Counted from the stretch's first letter, positions 33,053-45,600 are shown. The stretch is DNA of 64,000 bases from Anastatus disparis (GCA_017163975.1 JAFFSR010000315.1:124001-188000), one strand, 5' to 3'. A program made the numbers and translations. The notes: generated by a model not told the origin, from the sequence alone.

Positions 33053-35914
33053 CTGCACCAGGCCTCCTTTGAGAGTCGTACAGGGAGGAGGGGTGAACTG
33101 CGAGCGTGCTTTCTGAATGTGACTTCGTTGAGGGCTCACATTGGGCAGGTACGTGAGTTTCTGAGTGATGGTCCTTCTTGCGACATATTTGGAGTGGCTG
33201 AGACCTGGCTGGGTCCATCTGTTTCGGATGACGTCATTCGGGTCAAAGGGTATAAAGTATTCAGACAGGACAGAAACTTGCGTGGTGGAGGAGTTGCTTT
33301 GTATGTTAAAGACAATTTAAAGTGCACTATTTTGGCTACTTCGGATACTCAAACTAATCATAGTGAAGGTAAACCGGAGGTACCTGAGTATATTTTTTGT
33401 TCCGTGCAATTGGGCAGCTCCGAAGCCGTGTTGGTTTCTGTTATTTATCGACCTCCTGCAATTTCTTTTTTTAAAACTACCGATTTTTTGGATGACTTGA
33501 GAAATTTTGCTTCCGAATACTCTCATAAAATTATAATGGGAGACCTGAATGCCGATCTCCTGCGTAAGAGCAGTGATGCCAAATTTATTAATAAATTGTC
33601 GGCTGAGCTTTCGTTACAGTTGGTTCAGCACGGTGCCACGCATCAAACTCCAACGTCTCACACGTGGATTGACCTGATTCTTGTTGACGATAATGACACA
33701 GTACTTGACGCACGCAACTTACCCACGAATTCTCACAGTCGGCACAACTTAATTGATGTATGTATTTCTTGTCATCACATCAAGACAGATAATAAAATAA
33801 TTAAGTATAGAAATTACAAAGATATCTGTCCAAACTTATTGGTACAGAGTTTGGCCGGCTGTGATTGGACGCCATTTATAGTTGGTACAGTTGACCCAGA
33901 ATCTGCACTTGGCTGCCTCTGTGACAACCTTACGGCGGCAATACAAAATCTAGCGCCACTAAAAACACTTAAAATTGGTAAAGATAAATTTCCTTGGATT
34001 GATAAAAAGTTGTCGCAGATGCGGCACAAGAGAGATACCACATATCGTAGATTCAAACGGACGAAGGAGGAGTGATATCTCCCAGAATTTTCGCAGCTGC
34101 GTAAAACAATAGATGAACGGACGGAATAAGCTAAAACAAATTATTATCATAATAGACTATTCGATGCTCTTGCTGGAGGTAATGTCTGGAAGGAGTTAAA
34201 AGACCTGGGACTCCTATCCGGACCTCAAGGGGACTTGAATGGATTCACTCCAGATGAGCTTAATGCAAATTTTGCGGGGGTGTCGGTCTCGCCACACGAT
34301 GATACTGCGGAACGTAAAAGGATTCTTTCTGAGTGTAGTGAAAGTGGTTTTGTCTTTAAGCCAATTAATATTAATGATGTAATCCTTGCGATTTCGCATT
34401 TTTTATCACAGGCTTGTGGCGAGGATGGCATCCCGCAGAGTGATACTTAAAGCACTTCCGGTTATTGGAGAGCATCTTGTGACTCTGTTCAATTCCTCTT
34501 TTTGCACGGGGGGTCTTCCCTTGCCTTTGGAAGCGCGCACGTATTGTACCTTTAAAGAAGTGCCCTGCACCTAAAATGCCTAAAGATTTTAGGCCCATAG
34601 CAATATTATGTTTTCTTTCAAAGGTTCTTGAGAAGATTGCCCATAACCAACTGCAGGAGTATATTATGACACACAATACTTGACTCTTTGCAGACTGGCT
34701 TCAGAAAGCATCATTCTACGCAGACTACCATACTTAAACTTACAGACGACATAAGATCAGGTCTTGACAAGAAACTTGCCACGATAATACTCCTATTTGA
34801 CTTTAGTAAGGCATTCGACACGATCTCCCTTTCAAAATTGCTTGCGAGGCTTAGATTGATGGGGTTTTCTAGGGCTGCACTCGAGTGGATCAACTCCTAT
34901 TTATCAGGTAGGAAACAAATGGTTTCTACACATTTAAAAGAGGATTCGGATTGGCTAACAACCAATCTAGGAGTTCCACAGGGTTCAGTGCTGGGGCCTC
35001 TGTTGTTCTGCCTTTACATTAATAACATACGTGACACGCTCGACCCCTGTTGTGTCAAGCACATATTATATGCTGATGACCTCCAAATTTATACTCAGGT
35101 CCCTTATGAACATCTGAATGAAGGTATTCGTATTATGCAGAGGGCGGCCAGGGCGGTGTCGGGATGGGCTGTCGATGCTTCTCTCACATTAAATGCAAGC
35201 AAAACTAAGGCTATCGTTTTTGGCAGTAGTCGTTTTATTAATGACTTTTATGCTGGTGAGCCAAGAACGATTGAGCTTGAGGGAGGTGTCGGCATATCTT
35301 TCTCTGATACCGTTACGAGCCTTGGTGTTGTGCTTGATGCTAAGTTGTCTTGGGAGCCGCATATTAATATGGTGACTAAAAAATTTAAAAGGATAATGTA
35401 TAGTTTACGGTTCTTTCGTCGGTACACCACTGAGGCCCTGCGTAAACAACTCGTATCTGCCTTGCTATTTCCGCACCTGGGCTACTGCTCAGTAGTTCTG
35501 CTTGATGCTTCGCAGGGGTTGAGAAGACAATTACAAAGACTACAAAATTCATGTGTGAGATATGTATTAGGCGTAGGATTGGGCGATCATATCTCTCCAC
35601 ATAGAGCTGCGCTTGGTTGGCTGCGTACTGATTCAAGGAGACAGTATTTTATGGCTGTACTTATGTACAAAATCGTGCGCATGAATACTCCCGAGTATCT
35701 AGTGAGTCTCTTCACTAGATATGTACCTAGGGTAGCCACTAGGGGAGAGATCAAGGACTTCGCGGTGCCCTTCATGCGTACTGAGACTGGAAGAAATTCC
35801 TTTCAAGTTCAAGGTGCGCATTTTTGGAACTCCCTGCCTGCTTATATAAAAAATCTTCCATCGCTCGGCAGGTTTAAGTCGGCTTTGAGGACGTACTTAC
35901 TCGACCTCGAGTGA
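33053..35914 (+). pseudogene. LINE ORF2: APE endonuclease and reverse transcriptase (broken in fingers region)
   Basis: The frame continues directly after the ORF1 stop without an ATG. The endonuclease (to 34075) shows FLNVTSLRAHI, GVAETWL, GGGVALYVK, YRPP, MGDLNADLL, TWIDLILV and SRHNLID, the APE-type catalytic order. Stops at 34073 and near 34127, and frameshifts near 34430 and 34680, break the region that holds DGIP, LFNSSF and the RPIAIL block. From 34688 the RT is open: QTGFRKHHST, FDFSKAFDTI, GVPQGSVLGPLLF, and the catalytic YADD near 35068. A thumb and C-terminal region ends ALRTYLLDLE. The order and motifs fit the CR1/jockey group. This copy cannot make full-length ORF2. Confidence 0.85.
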
Positions 35915-36626
35915 AATTAATTTTAAGTATTTTAATTTTTGTGTTAATTTATTTTGTTTTGTCCTATATATAGATTTAAGGTGTAAATATATTTATTAGC
36001 GTGAATGATGGATGAATGTATGCGGAAAGTATGAGTGGTTCTGTTTTTATTAGAAGTCATGACATCTTCGGTATTGTTTTTAAATGTAATTATTATTTTA
36101 TTTTTTAATTATTTACTATTATTTTGTTATTGTATTGTTCAATTTTATTTTTATAGTATTGTCTAATTTTATTTTTATTGATGTCATGACAGTGATTCCT
36201 CTTTTAAATTATGTATTTTAATTCAATGACTGATAGATATTTAAGACTGTTTTTTATTGTAATTTATGTTTTTTGCGTGTATTTAGAAAAGTCTGTGATA
36301 TCACTTTTACATGGTGACTTACTGATACAGTATTATATATTAATTTTAATAATTGACTGTGATATCTTATCTTATTATGTGCAATACTTTTTATAGAATT
36401 ATTACTTACTATTTCACGTATTACACGCCTTTTTGTACTCTTATTACAAAATAAATAAATATCTATATCTATATCTATATCTAATTTTGCAGCTATGGTT
36501 GTTATTTTCATAACGCCAAAAATTATACGTCATTTTTGTGTCATCTTAATAAAAGATTTTCATAGAAGGATCAAAATACTATTAATAAAACATGCCTCTT
36601 ATTTTTTAATATAATTATCTGATTAA

Positions 36627-37452
36627 GGGGACCAGGTACTATTAAAACTTGAAAAATTCAAATGTGAATAATTAAAAATTTATTGCTTTTATCCAAAGAA
36701 ATAAATTTTTTGAAAAAATACTTATGTTTCAAAAGACTTTTTATTTCTGAAACTTTTATCTACTAAAAACAGATTGGTCGCAAGGTTTTTTTAAAAGTTT
36801 TTATCTGATCTTGATGAATTTTGGTGGAGATTTCCAAAATCATCTTAGAATCCACATGAGCGAGAGACATTCCTAAAAAATTCTAATAATAAAAAAATTT
36901 TCTAAAAAAAATCAATTTTTTTAAAAATTTGTTTATTTATTTTTATAAATAATAAGTTAATACACAAATTAGCATATATATATATATTTATAATTTGCTA
37001 GGCTCATTAATTCTAATTATAATTTGCTATGCTCATTAATTCTAATTATAATTTGCTATGCTCATTAATTCTAATTATAATTTGCTATGCTCATTAATTC
37101 TAATTATAATTTGCTATGCTCATTAATTCTAATTATAATTTGCTATGCTCATTAATTCTAATTATAATTTGCTATGGTCATTAATTCTAATATAATTTTA
37201 AAAATCTCCACCAAATTTCATAAATATCCGATGAAAACTCATGAAAAAACTTTGCGACCAATCTGTTTTTAGTACCAGAATGTGAACGGAGACCATCAGT
37301 TGAATTTTTAAGATAAATAAAAGTTTCAGAAATAAAAAGTCTTCTGAAAAATAAATATTTTTTCAAAAAAGTTTTTGCTTTTGGATAAAAGCAATAAATT
37401 TTTACTTATTCATATTCGAATTTTTCAAGTTTTAATAGTACCTGGTGTCCCC
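36627..37452. mobile_element. TTAA-flanked MITE with long inverted ends
   Basis: Ends GGGGACCAGGTACTATTAAA and the reverse complement of GTACCTGGTGTCCCC match over about 230 bp each. The element is bounded by TTAA on both sides (36623-36626 and 37453-37456). TTAA targets are known for piggyBac and Kolobok transposons. The GGG start fits Kolobok better than the CCC start of piggyBac. There is no coding capacity. Confidence 0.75.
36985..37190 (+). repeat. 29-bp tandem repeat inside the MITE
   Basis: About seven head-to-tail copies containing TAATTTGCTATGCTCATTAA with nearly no divergence. They form the loop between the MITE arms. Confidence 0.9.
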
Positions 37453-37456
37453 TTAA

Positions 37457-38878
37457 TGGGGCATTTAGAGAGTAGGTATGTGTTGTACGCGGTACATGCG
37501 TAGACAATGACATGAAATTAATTATTTTTTATTAACTATTTATTATTCGTTATAGATAATAAAATTCTTAACAAAATAAATCGTTAATCCCTCATGTGTC
37601 GTATACGACACATTACAGAAAATGGGCTTATGGATGCTTTAGGTTTCTTAAACTTCCAAAGCGCACCTAGAGGAACTCAAAATAAGTCAAACATATGAAA
37701 AAATATTTACTTTTTAACTGGGAAAGGGGTCTCGGACTCAATAGGTTAAAATAAAAAATGAAATTTCTAAAAATTTCATTCTTTGTAAAAAAGTAAATTT
37801 GCAGTGCTAAAAATAATTCATGTTAATTTGAAATCATTTTTTTTTCAATTTTTATTCAAACTTTTTTTTTAATTGTCTATTAAATCGATATTTTTCCATT
37901 TTTTATAATTTAACATTTTATCGCTAAAATATGCAGCATGAATTCTTTCTTTATAAAGATTTAATTATGAATATTTTTCTAAGATCACATTTTAATCCTC
38001 GAAAATGAGCATAAAATGTTATTATTTTATCAGCATTACACAGGTAGAAAAACATTTTATATTGGTTAAAGAAATAGCCATAAAAATTCCCATTTTCAAC
38101 TCTTCATTTCAAAGCAATAGGCATAAAATGGTAAAAAGATTGTTTTAATTTCTACTAGGGTATTAGACTGATAAATAATTCTATACGTACCACTAAAATA
38201 TTTCTTTATATGAAACTTAGATTTTAGTGTTTACTTATCAATTAAAGAATCGTTATTATTATTAGAAATATTAATTCATTGTTTATATTTAACTATTTAA
38301 TAATTAAACTTTTAAATACATAATTTTTTAAAGGAATCTATAAAAAAATTAAGGTTTTTTTTGACACATTGTTAATATAATGTGGGAATGCTTGAAAATC
38401 TCAAATTATAATATTGTAAAAGACATACTGCAATTTAGTAAACGAATTTTAGCAAACGAATACAGTAAAAGAAATAAGAAATGATAATAATTTAAAAGTA
38501 ATAATATTATGTAAAATTTAATAGTGTTAATGATATTAAATAAAACATTAATTAACAACATGCTTTAAGAAAAAAAATTCATTTTTAATTTATTTATAAA
38601 ATTAAAAGTTTTGCTCATTTTTCTCATATATAAGTTATTTATTTTTATTGCTATTTATAAATTTTTGTTAAATAAGTTTTTCAAATTTAATATATTTATG
38701 TCTTATTTAGAATAATTTAGACATAAAATAATTGTCCTAAGACAGTTGAGTTCTACAGGGTACTACTACTTATTTTCAATTAATTTTCTTGTGATTTCCA
38801 TTAGATCACGGTAGCAATTTTGTCGGCCGCATATTCTAGTGTACTCTACATTTTATTTAAAACAGAAAAAATCCCAGA
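37457..38878. other. AT-rich loop DNA of the giant element
   Basis: No ORF. It contains a perfect 20-bp palindrome at 37594-37613. Nothing else was recognised. Confidence 0.5.
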
Positions 38879-39937
38879 TTGGACATGTGGTAATCACAAA
38901 ACCATACCACGTAACAATGACATGTTCCGATTGTCGGACTGAAAAAAATCTGCAGAAAATTTGTCGGACATTATGATCTTATGGTTTCATAATTATTTAT
39001 CAAGTAATCCTATAAAAATTGGCTATGTGGTCATCGCATAACATAACCCTATTCTATTGACATAATTCAAATGGTGGACTCATCTAACGCAGAATTATTT
39101 TTGTCGGCCATACATTATTTGATTTTTGTTATAAAAATATCTTTTAGTTCCATGTAAAAAAAAGTATGTGGTTATTGCATAACAATACATCGTCAAATTG
39201 ACATGTTTAATAATTAATTATTAAAAAACGCAGCGGTTTTGAGAGTTTTCGTAGATGAAAAGTTTGGTAGACTTGACAAAATGAAGCCGCTTACAAAGTT
39301 CTAAGTATGTGGTAATCATTTTTTAAAAAGGGTTCTGTACTGCGGACTAATTCTTTCTGGCGATCAGTGAAATATTTTTTGTTTCAATATCATTTATCCT
39401 GTCAGTGAAAATAACATTTTTAAATATTAATGAAATATTGCTCAACATACATAAGATATTTCTTGAACTTAAAAACATCTCATACTAGAAATTAATTATT
39501 TTATTCTAAATTTATATCTCGTAATGTAAAATTAAAAATTAAGTTAAATAATTAAAATAAAATTTTTTTCCTCCAATTAAATATTTTTATGCATATAAAA
39601 AATATTGCGTATTAATTAATTTCTGCGTACCAGATAGAAGTAACTATTCATTGAATGAATATTATCTTTCTTCAAAAATATATCTGAATTTTTCGAGCCT
39701 AAAAAATATTTTTTTGTAGAAGAATATATTATTTTGAAAACATAAAACATCACTTTTAAGCATAGAAATAATTTGTTACAAGTAAATTTAAAATATTAAT
39801 TCAAATAAATGTTCCAACAAATTTAATTTTTTTTTCTGCAATATAAATTTCAATTTTTTTTAATTACTAAAATTTTTTCGATTCAAAGAATTATTTTTAT
39901 ATTCAAAGAAATATTTCTTTGAAACAGTTAAATGTTT

Positions 39938-40260
39938 TAGATTAGATTAGATAGATATCTATTTGTAATAGTTTACAAAAAGTGTGTAACAAACAAAAAT
40001 ATAATATTTAATACATAATAAGATACAGAAATGAGATAATGTAATTATTGCACTTATGATATCACAATCGATTTCCTAAAACTAATAATACTACGAAAGT
40101 AAGTCACTTTTCAGAGTGATATCACAGATCATTACAATAATAAAATACATACACAATCACCAATAAAATAACAATAAATAAATTTGTCGAATTCATATTT
40201 ATCAGTCAAACTAGCAAAAACAATCTAAAAATAAAATATAATAAAATCAAACGAGTCGAA
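39938..40260 (-). mobile_element. 5'-truncated LINE fragment (3' UTR)
   Basis: The reverse complement matches the 3' UTR of the LINE at 36140-36480: CTGTGATATCACT, GTGACTTACT, GTGATATC and ATCTTATTATGT. It ends in a short (TAATC)n-like tail. It is a related but different copy in opposite orientation, just outside the giant element. Confidence 0.55.
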
Positions 40261-40797
40261 AAGTAAAAAAAAAAAAAATAAAAGTAATGTGATTGTAGTA
40301 AATGTTGATTTTAATTAAAATTTATTTTTTGTAATTATGTTTATAAATAATTGTTGTAAAATTTTTTTGTTACTAAAATGTACGTTTTTAATCAAAATAA
40401 TAATTACCTTATTAAAATGAGAAAATTTTTAAAGTTTTTCAGTTATATTTCCTTCATTCTGACAATTATTTCTTTTTAATTCTAAATCCTGTTTTTAATG
40501 TAAATAAATGTAATTAATTACACCGCTTTTTTGCACCAACAAACATTCTATTTTGAAAAGAGATTTCAGTTGGAAAGAGATAGGTTTATCGAAGTCATAA
40601 ACTAATTTGTTTAATTTAAAAATTATATCTTTGGATTTAAAAATTATTAGATGCAAGATATTCTTTTCATTTTCTATAAAGATTATTTAAAATAAATATT
40701 ACATTTTTCCAATAAAAGAATATAACATTGTTTTTAAGAAAGTTTTACTGACTTTCAACACTATTTTGGAAATAACTAACTTCTTAAAGTAAATAAG
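40261..40797. other. AT-rich spacer
   Basis: No gene or repeat was recognised. Ends with the target duplication TAAG. Confidence 0.5.
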
Positions 40798-41747
40798 TGT
40801 TACGTTTTTACGTACATGTATATTTATATTTAATTACAAGATGGTGGGTATCTTTTGTATCACGACTAATCTTGGTAAACCCAAGCAGTCAGTTTGCGTG
40901 AAGAAATAAATACTCAGTAATTATGATATGACTATAAGTTTATTAATACTTTCGTCGAGAGAGATATGTCCTATTATCAATTCGTAGCCTAATACGATCC
41001 TTGCTGCTTGCTTTAATCGTGCGTACTCCCGTCGTTCGTGGCTAAAGGTTGATTGCTTACTCTCTACATCTCTCTATTGATGGTCTACTGACTGACTCCT
41101 CGTGGGATGTCCGGCTGTATTTATACTCGCCAAATTCGTTGTTTCCACGTGCCTATCCTTCTAGAATATTCGTTATTGATTGGAATTTGCTGATCAGTCC
41201 GTCAGTGACTTTTCGTTCTAGTCTTAACCTGTTGCTGGGTGGTCAGCTCTTTTTCTATGGTGCTCGACGGTTTTCGTTGTTTCCAGGCAGGTTATAACTT
41301 GTTAGTATGACGGTCAGCGTTTTCTGTCTTCCCTGCAAAAAAAACATCTATAAATATAGCTAAAAAATATAGGTAAAAATATAGCTACATTGTGTATTAC
41401 AGCTATATTCACGTGTTTTTTTAGCTGTATATCTATGAGAAATATAGCTAGATTTTTAGCAATATTTTTACCTATCTTTATAGGTATAATCCCTATTTTA
41501 GCCCATTATAGCTAGAAATATAGCTGAAAATCTAGCTATATTTCTCATAGATATACAGCTAAAAAAAACACATGAATATAGCTATAATACACATCAATAT
41601 AGCTGTATTTTCTTTATCTATATTTTTAGCTATATTTAAAGATGTTTTTTTTTTTAAATTTACTTGTTGGAACGTGTATTCGTCGCATTCTTTGTATATT
41701 ACTGATGTTAATTCTTATTCATTTTATAGGATATAGAATCCGTAACA
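40798..41747 (-). repeat. 3' LTR of the 40.8-49.8 kb gypsy element, with insertion
   Basis: Matches the partner LTR on both sides of a foreign block at 41331-41660. A few substitutions otherwise. Confidence 0.9.
41331..41660. mobile_element. Fold-back MITE made of TATAGCT words, inserted in the LTR
   Basis: Absent from the partner LTR, which reads CTGTCTTTACTTGTTGG across the site. The insert starts CCCTGCAAAAAAAACATCTA and ends AGATGTTTTTTTTTTTAAAT, so its ends pair. ATATAGCTA and its complement TAGCTATAT recur many times in both halves, making almost the whole insert one imperfect hairpin. Confidence 0.8.
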
Positions 41748-42588
41748 CGTCTGAGGCCGTGATATCGGCGCCCTCGACGATGAATACCTTAAAAAATTTA
41801 TTTTTTGTTTTACCTAAGGCTCTATATAATTCAATGAAATTTATTTAAGCTTGCCTAATTGTATGTGTTACATTGGTTTATTTAGTGTTATTTAGAGTTA
41901 TTAAGTTATTTAGAGTAGTGTTGTGTACCTATCAAATACATTTCTATTCTGACTATATATCTCTCTCTTTGTGTACATTTAAATTTACATAAGATTATGT
42001 TTTTAAAAGAGAATGTTTTGTTCATGTTTTCCTTGCATTTATCGTTGGCTTAATTACTTTTGAATATGTTTATTCTTGACTTCTCTGGATACGATTTTCA
42101 TTCTTTTTGATTAGATATATTCCTCAAAAACTGTATTGATATCTGAAAACATTCATTAACAATTAATTACAAAGGGGCCCCCCAATAGCTGGAGACCTCC
42201 GATTTTTAATATAAATTTTAAGTCAGTTATTATTGTTATAATCTTTATTTTTCTTGGCTTATTAATCCCTGTATGCCTGCAACATGTTAGGCAGGAATCT
42301 TATCTACTTTTTACCTTGTTATAAGGTGACTGTATGTTTCATGCTTATTTATGATCAATAAGTTCAGTTTATTATATGCACTTTATTTAAAAATCTTTTT
42401 CCATTTAAACATGTTTTTTTTATTAGTTTTATGGTTTTTTCCATAAATGTCCTGTTATTATAATATAATATTCAAATTTTATTATATCGTATTTTTTTCT
42501 TACATATAACTTGTTTATTAATAATTAGAGGTTATAATTACTTTTTACATTATTTATCTATATCTAATTTATCCCTTTTAAGGTTAAT

Positions 42589-43140
42589 AATGATTTTCTC
42601 ATGTGTCTCGATATTACAATATAGTTTGTATATGTGTCCCGAAACTGTAACATGGTGTGTTCCAAAATAGGGTTATGCGTTAATTCTCAATTTTATTGTA
42701 TATATAGTCATTATTTATTGTTTAATTATTTATATTTAATAATATTAAGTGCCTATAACATTATTGTAATGTTTATGTATGTTTATTAATGGTTATATAA
42801 TAGTTTTATACTTATTATTAATGATTTCCCTCTACCTGTCGCGGTATTGCAATATTGTTTATATATGTGTCCCGAAACTGTAACATGGTGTGTCTCGAAA
42901 TAGGGTCATGCTTTAATTCTTAATTTTATTGTATATATAGTCATTATTTATTGTTTAATAATTTATATTTAATAATATTAAGTGACTATATGATTATTAT
43001 AACGTTTATGTATGTTTATTAATGATTATTTAATAATTTTATAATTATTATTAATGATTTTCCTATTCTTGTCCTGATATAGGTATGTGAGTTTATTCTT
43101 ATTTATTGTTCAATCAATTATGTTTAACAATATTAAGTGA
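42589..43140 (+). repeat. ~245-bp tandem duplication
   Basis: Two near-complete copies and a partial third, recognised by TGTGTCCCGAAACTGTAACA, ATGGTGTGT and TTATTGTATATATAGTCATT. It lies in the non-coding part of the gypsy element. Confidence 0.8.
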
Positions 43141-43430
43141 TATTATAGTGTTTATTTATGTATATTATATAATAAATAATTTATCATCTTTGTTTATTAT
43201 TATTTATTGTTTAATTAATTATAATTCTCTCTTTTTTTGTGAGTGGCCCGTCTATGTAGTCTTATGTTCGTGCCTATACTACACGTGCTTTATTCCTCTT
43301 TGTGCTGCAATTCGTTGCGCACACTGTTATACAGTTCGTATACCTATTACGTCTGTATGCGTCTGAGTGCTTGATCGCTAGCGGTGGGGGCTCTTACTGC
43401 TTGAAGTCTTTAGGCTGTGTAGGTGCATAC

Positions 43431-43590
43431 GTGATTACGTACGTGTGAATTTGACTGCAAAGTGTTTGTATTCTTTTCACTGTGAATCGTATATGATTAC
43501 GTACGTGTGAATTTGACTGCAAAGTGTTGGTATTCTTTTCACTGTGAATCGTATATGATCACGTGCGTATGAATTTGACTGCAAAGTGTT
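43431..43590 (+). repeat. ~64-bp tandem repeat, 2.5 copies
   Basis: GTGAATTTGACTGCAAAGTG and TTTTCACTGTGAATCGTATA repeat head to tail three times, with small changes in the last copy. Confidence 0.85.
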
Positions 43591-43599
43591 GGTGCTATA

Positions 43600-44470
43600 G
43601 AAGCGTGGCGCGCGTATTAGTATGTGCATGAGTATCGTGGCACGTGTATTAGTGTATATGTGAGCCATCTAATAGTTTGATACTTATTTTCGTTTTTATA
43701 TATTTTTATCCTTTCTATATTTTTATTTTATAAGTTTAAACATTTCTGTTTTGCTGTTGTTAGTTATTTATTTGAATAATTACTGTATATTGTTATTAAG
43801 TTTCGGATATAATTATTTTATAGACTCTAGATAATTTATTTAAATTATTACCGTTGAATATTGGTTATAATGTATAGATATATTTTTGATAATTTCGAGC
43901 ATATCTATATTTATATGCATTTAATCAGCATTTCTAGATAATTTTGTATTTTAATATATTTTTTTTTGTTAATATTTAATGCGCGTATTTTAAGACTTCT
44001 TTACGTTTATGCAAGTTTTCACTTAACTCCCTTTCTTCTATAATTATACAGTTATTTGTTCCTTCTTCTTGCATTGTGTGTTGTTTTTATCTCTATATAT
44101 ATTTATTTCTTCATCTTTTTCTTGTTTTATTTGTCTATATTTCTTTCCTTTTACTTTTATTTTTTGGACGCATGCATATACATATATACTTTGTTTTCGA
44201 TCGTATTATATGTCTAGTTTTTACATTACTATAAATATTATTACTTTTGTCAATGTTACTATTAATATTATTCCCGTAACCAATTTTGATAAGGTTTTTA
44301 TTATAATTTTGTTTATAATTTATAATAATCCGTCCCTTGACTAATTAAAATTTTATTCTCTTTTTTTGTTTGGTACCAGGTAAAATTTTTTTCTTCACGG
44401 GCATTACTGCCTTTTTTAACACATAGAAAAATTCAGTTTAAAACAACACAGTTTGACGTATTATTTAACG
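43600..44470. other. Non-coding interior of the gypsy element
   Basis: AT-rich. A plus-strand 91-codon frame (44069-44344) is Phe/Ile-rich and antisense to the element, judged to be chance. Confidence 0.4.
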
Positions 44471-44577
44471 TGGTGTCAGCCCACGGCAGAGTCAGCGAAA
44501 AAGCGACCAGACGGGGAATCGATTCCGCACCAACGGGAATACGAGTCACGCGCCTTAGCCACTACTCCACTAAACAC
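44471..44577 (-). repeat. tRNA-derived SINE inside the gypsy element
   Basis: Minus strand: GGAGTAGTGGCTAAGGCG fits an A box, followed by GACTCGTATTCCCG and a B-box region GGAATCGATTCCCCG, then a body with CTGACTCTGCCGTGGGCTGA. The stems are imperfect, so it is not a working tRNA. It differs from the SINEs at 16.4 and 28.3 kb. Confidence 0.55.
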
Positions 44578-44599
44578 TTTTTTTTGACGCATATTTTTC

Positions 44600-45485
44600 C
44601 TGGTTCGATAATTTCTTAACTTTTTATTATGAATTAAGGCGGACATATCATATACTCTTAGTGTATGGTGCAATTTCTTAGAGAAATTTTGGGATTCCAC
44701 TTGTGGGTCCTCTTTGCCATGGGCATTCATCAGATAGCACGTATGCAACCTGAGAATTATTTCTCGAATACTTGTATCAGGAATTTTCCTGACAATAGTT
44801 AAGCATTAGTGTGCTTATAATTTTCTTTTATTTATTTCAATGCTTTCGAGGGAGGGATTATTTTATATTTCCTATTTTAATAATTTAAGTCTTAGTTCTT
44901 TATTTACTTATGTAATAATCTATCCCTTATTTAATTAATCGCGGGAATATTCTTTATTTAATATAATTATTAAATCAATTTTCTTTACTTTTTCTCGACA
45001 TATATATGTATATTTTGCGAATATTGTTCAATCTATATAAAACTTTTTTGTTAAGGTTTGTTTTATTTTAAGATTTGATTTCTGCTCCATCGATTATTGT
45101 GAGATTTGCGCTTTGGAATTGAGTTTTCTTCTTAATTATATGTGTGCGCTCTTTATTCCTTTTGTTCTCTTTCTCTTTTATTCTTTATTCTTTATTCTTC
45201 TCTTATATTATCTCTTGATGATTTTATTATTTTTCTTAATTTCTTCTAGAATTGCTGATTGTAATAATATCTATTATCTTATTATTTATTTAATTAAATT
45301 CTCTTATAATACATTTTAAGGTTTTTTTTTTCAAGTAACTTGTCTATTAATTTATTTGTATGTTATTATTATAAGTATGTTTGTTGTTTTATTTAATATT
45401 TTTTGATTACTAAATTTTTGATATATATATATATGATTCTATTAATAATTATATCTATAGTTACTTTGTAGTTACTAATTTATAT
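44600..45485. other. Non-coding interior of the gypsy element
   Basis: AT-rich with a minus-strand 90-codon frame (44476-44748) overlapping the SINE, with no recognised motif. Confidence 0.4.
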
Positions 45486-45600
45486 TTGAGACTATCGTCG
45501 GCGTCTGAGGGCCGTGGAAAAAATTTATCTTACTGTTTCTTTGATTATTATTATATTTATTTAATATTTTACGATCGTCGGCATCTGAGGGCCGCGGAAA
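45486..45600 (+). repeat. CGTCGGCGTCTGAGGGCCG direct repeats
   Basis: The GC-rich motif occurs at about 45496 and 45576. A related CGTCTGAGGCCGTGA lies directly at the 3' LTR edge (41748). It may mark a duplicated LTR-proximal sequence. Confidence 0.6.

Larger units (their letters stand above)
30951..36485 (+). mobile_element. CR1/jockey-group LINE, near full length
   Basis: 5' region of about 340 bp (start uncertain), ORF1 (31298-33052), ORF2 with endonuclease and reverse transcriptase (33053-35914), and a 3' UTR of about 570 bp ending in AATAAATAAATATCTATATC with a short (TATATC)n tail instead of poly-A. No clear target duplication was found. It sits in the loop of the giant inverted-repeat element and is therefore younger than it. 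Confidence 0.85.
28453..39620. mobile_element. Giant inverted-repeat element (~11.2 kb as found)
   Basis: The left arm (28453-28721 plus 30137-30612) is the reverse complement of the right arm (38879-39620) over about 750 bp. Matching landmarks include AGGAAAAAAATTTTATTTTA, TATTTAAAAATGTTATTTTC, GCAGAACCCTTTTTAAAAAA and TCCGACAATCGGAACATGTC. The left arm is interrupted by another inverted-repeat element. The loop holds a LINE and a TTAA-flanked MITE. No transposase was recognised. Without these insertions the element would be only a few kb. Confidence 0.75.

Noticed and set aside
36985..37190. CRISPR-like array of 29-bp repeats
   Set aside because: Units are contiguous with no spacers, inside a MITE in a eukaryotic genome.
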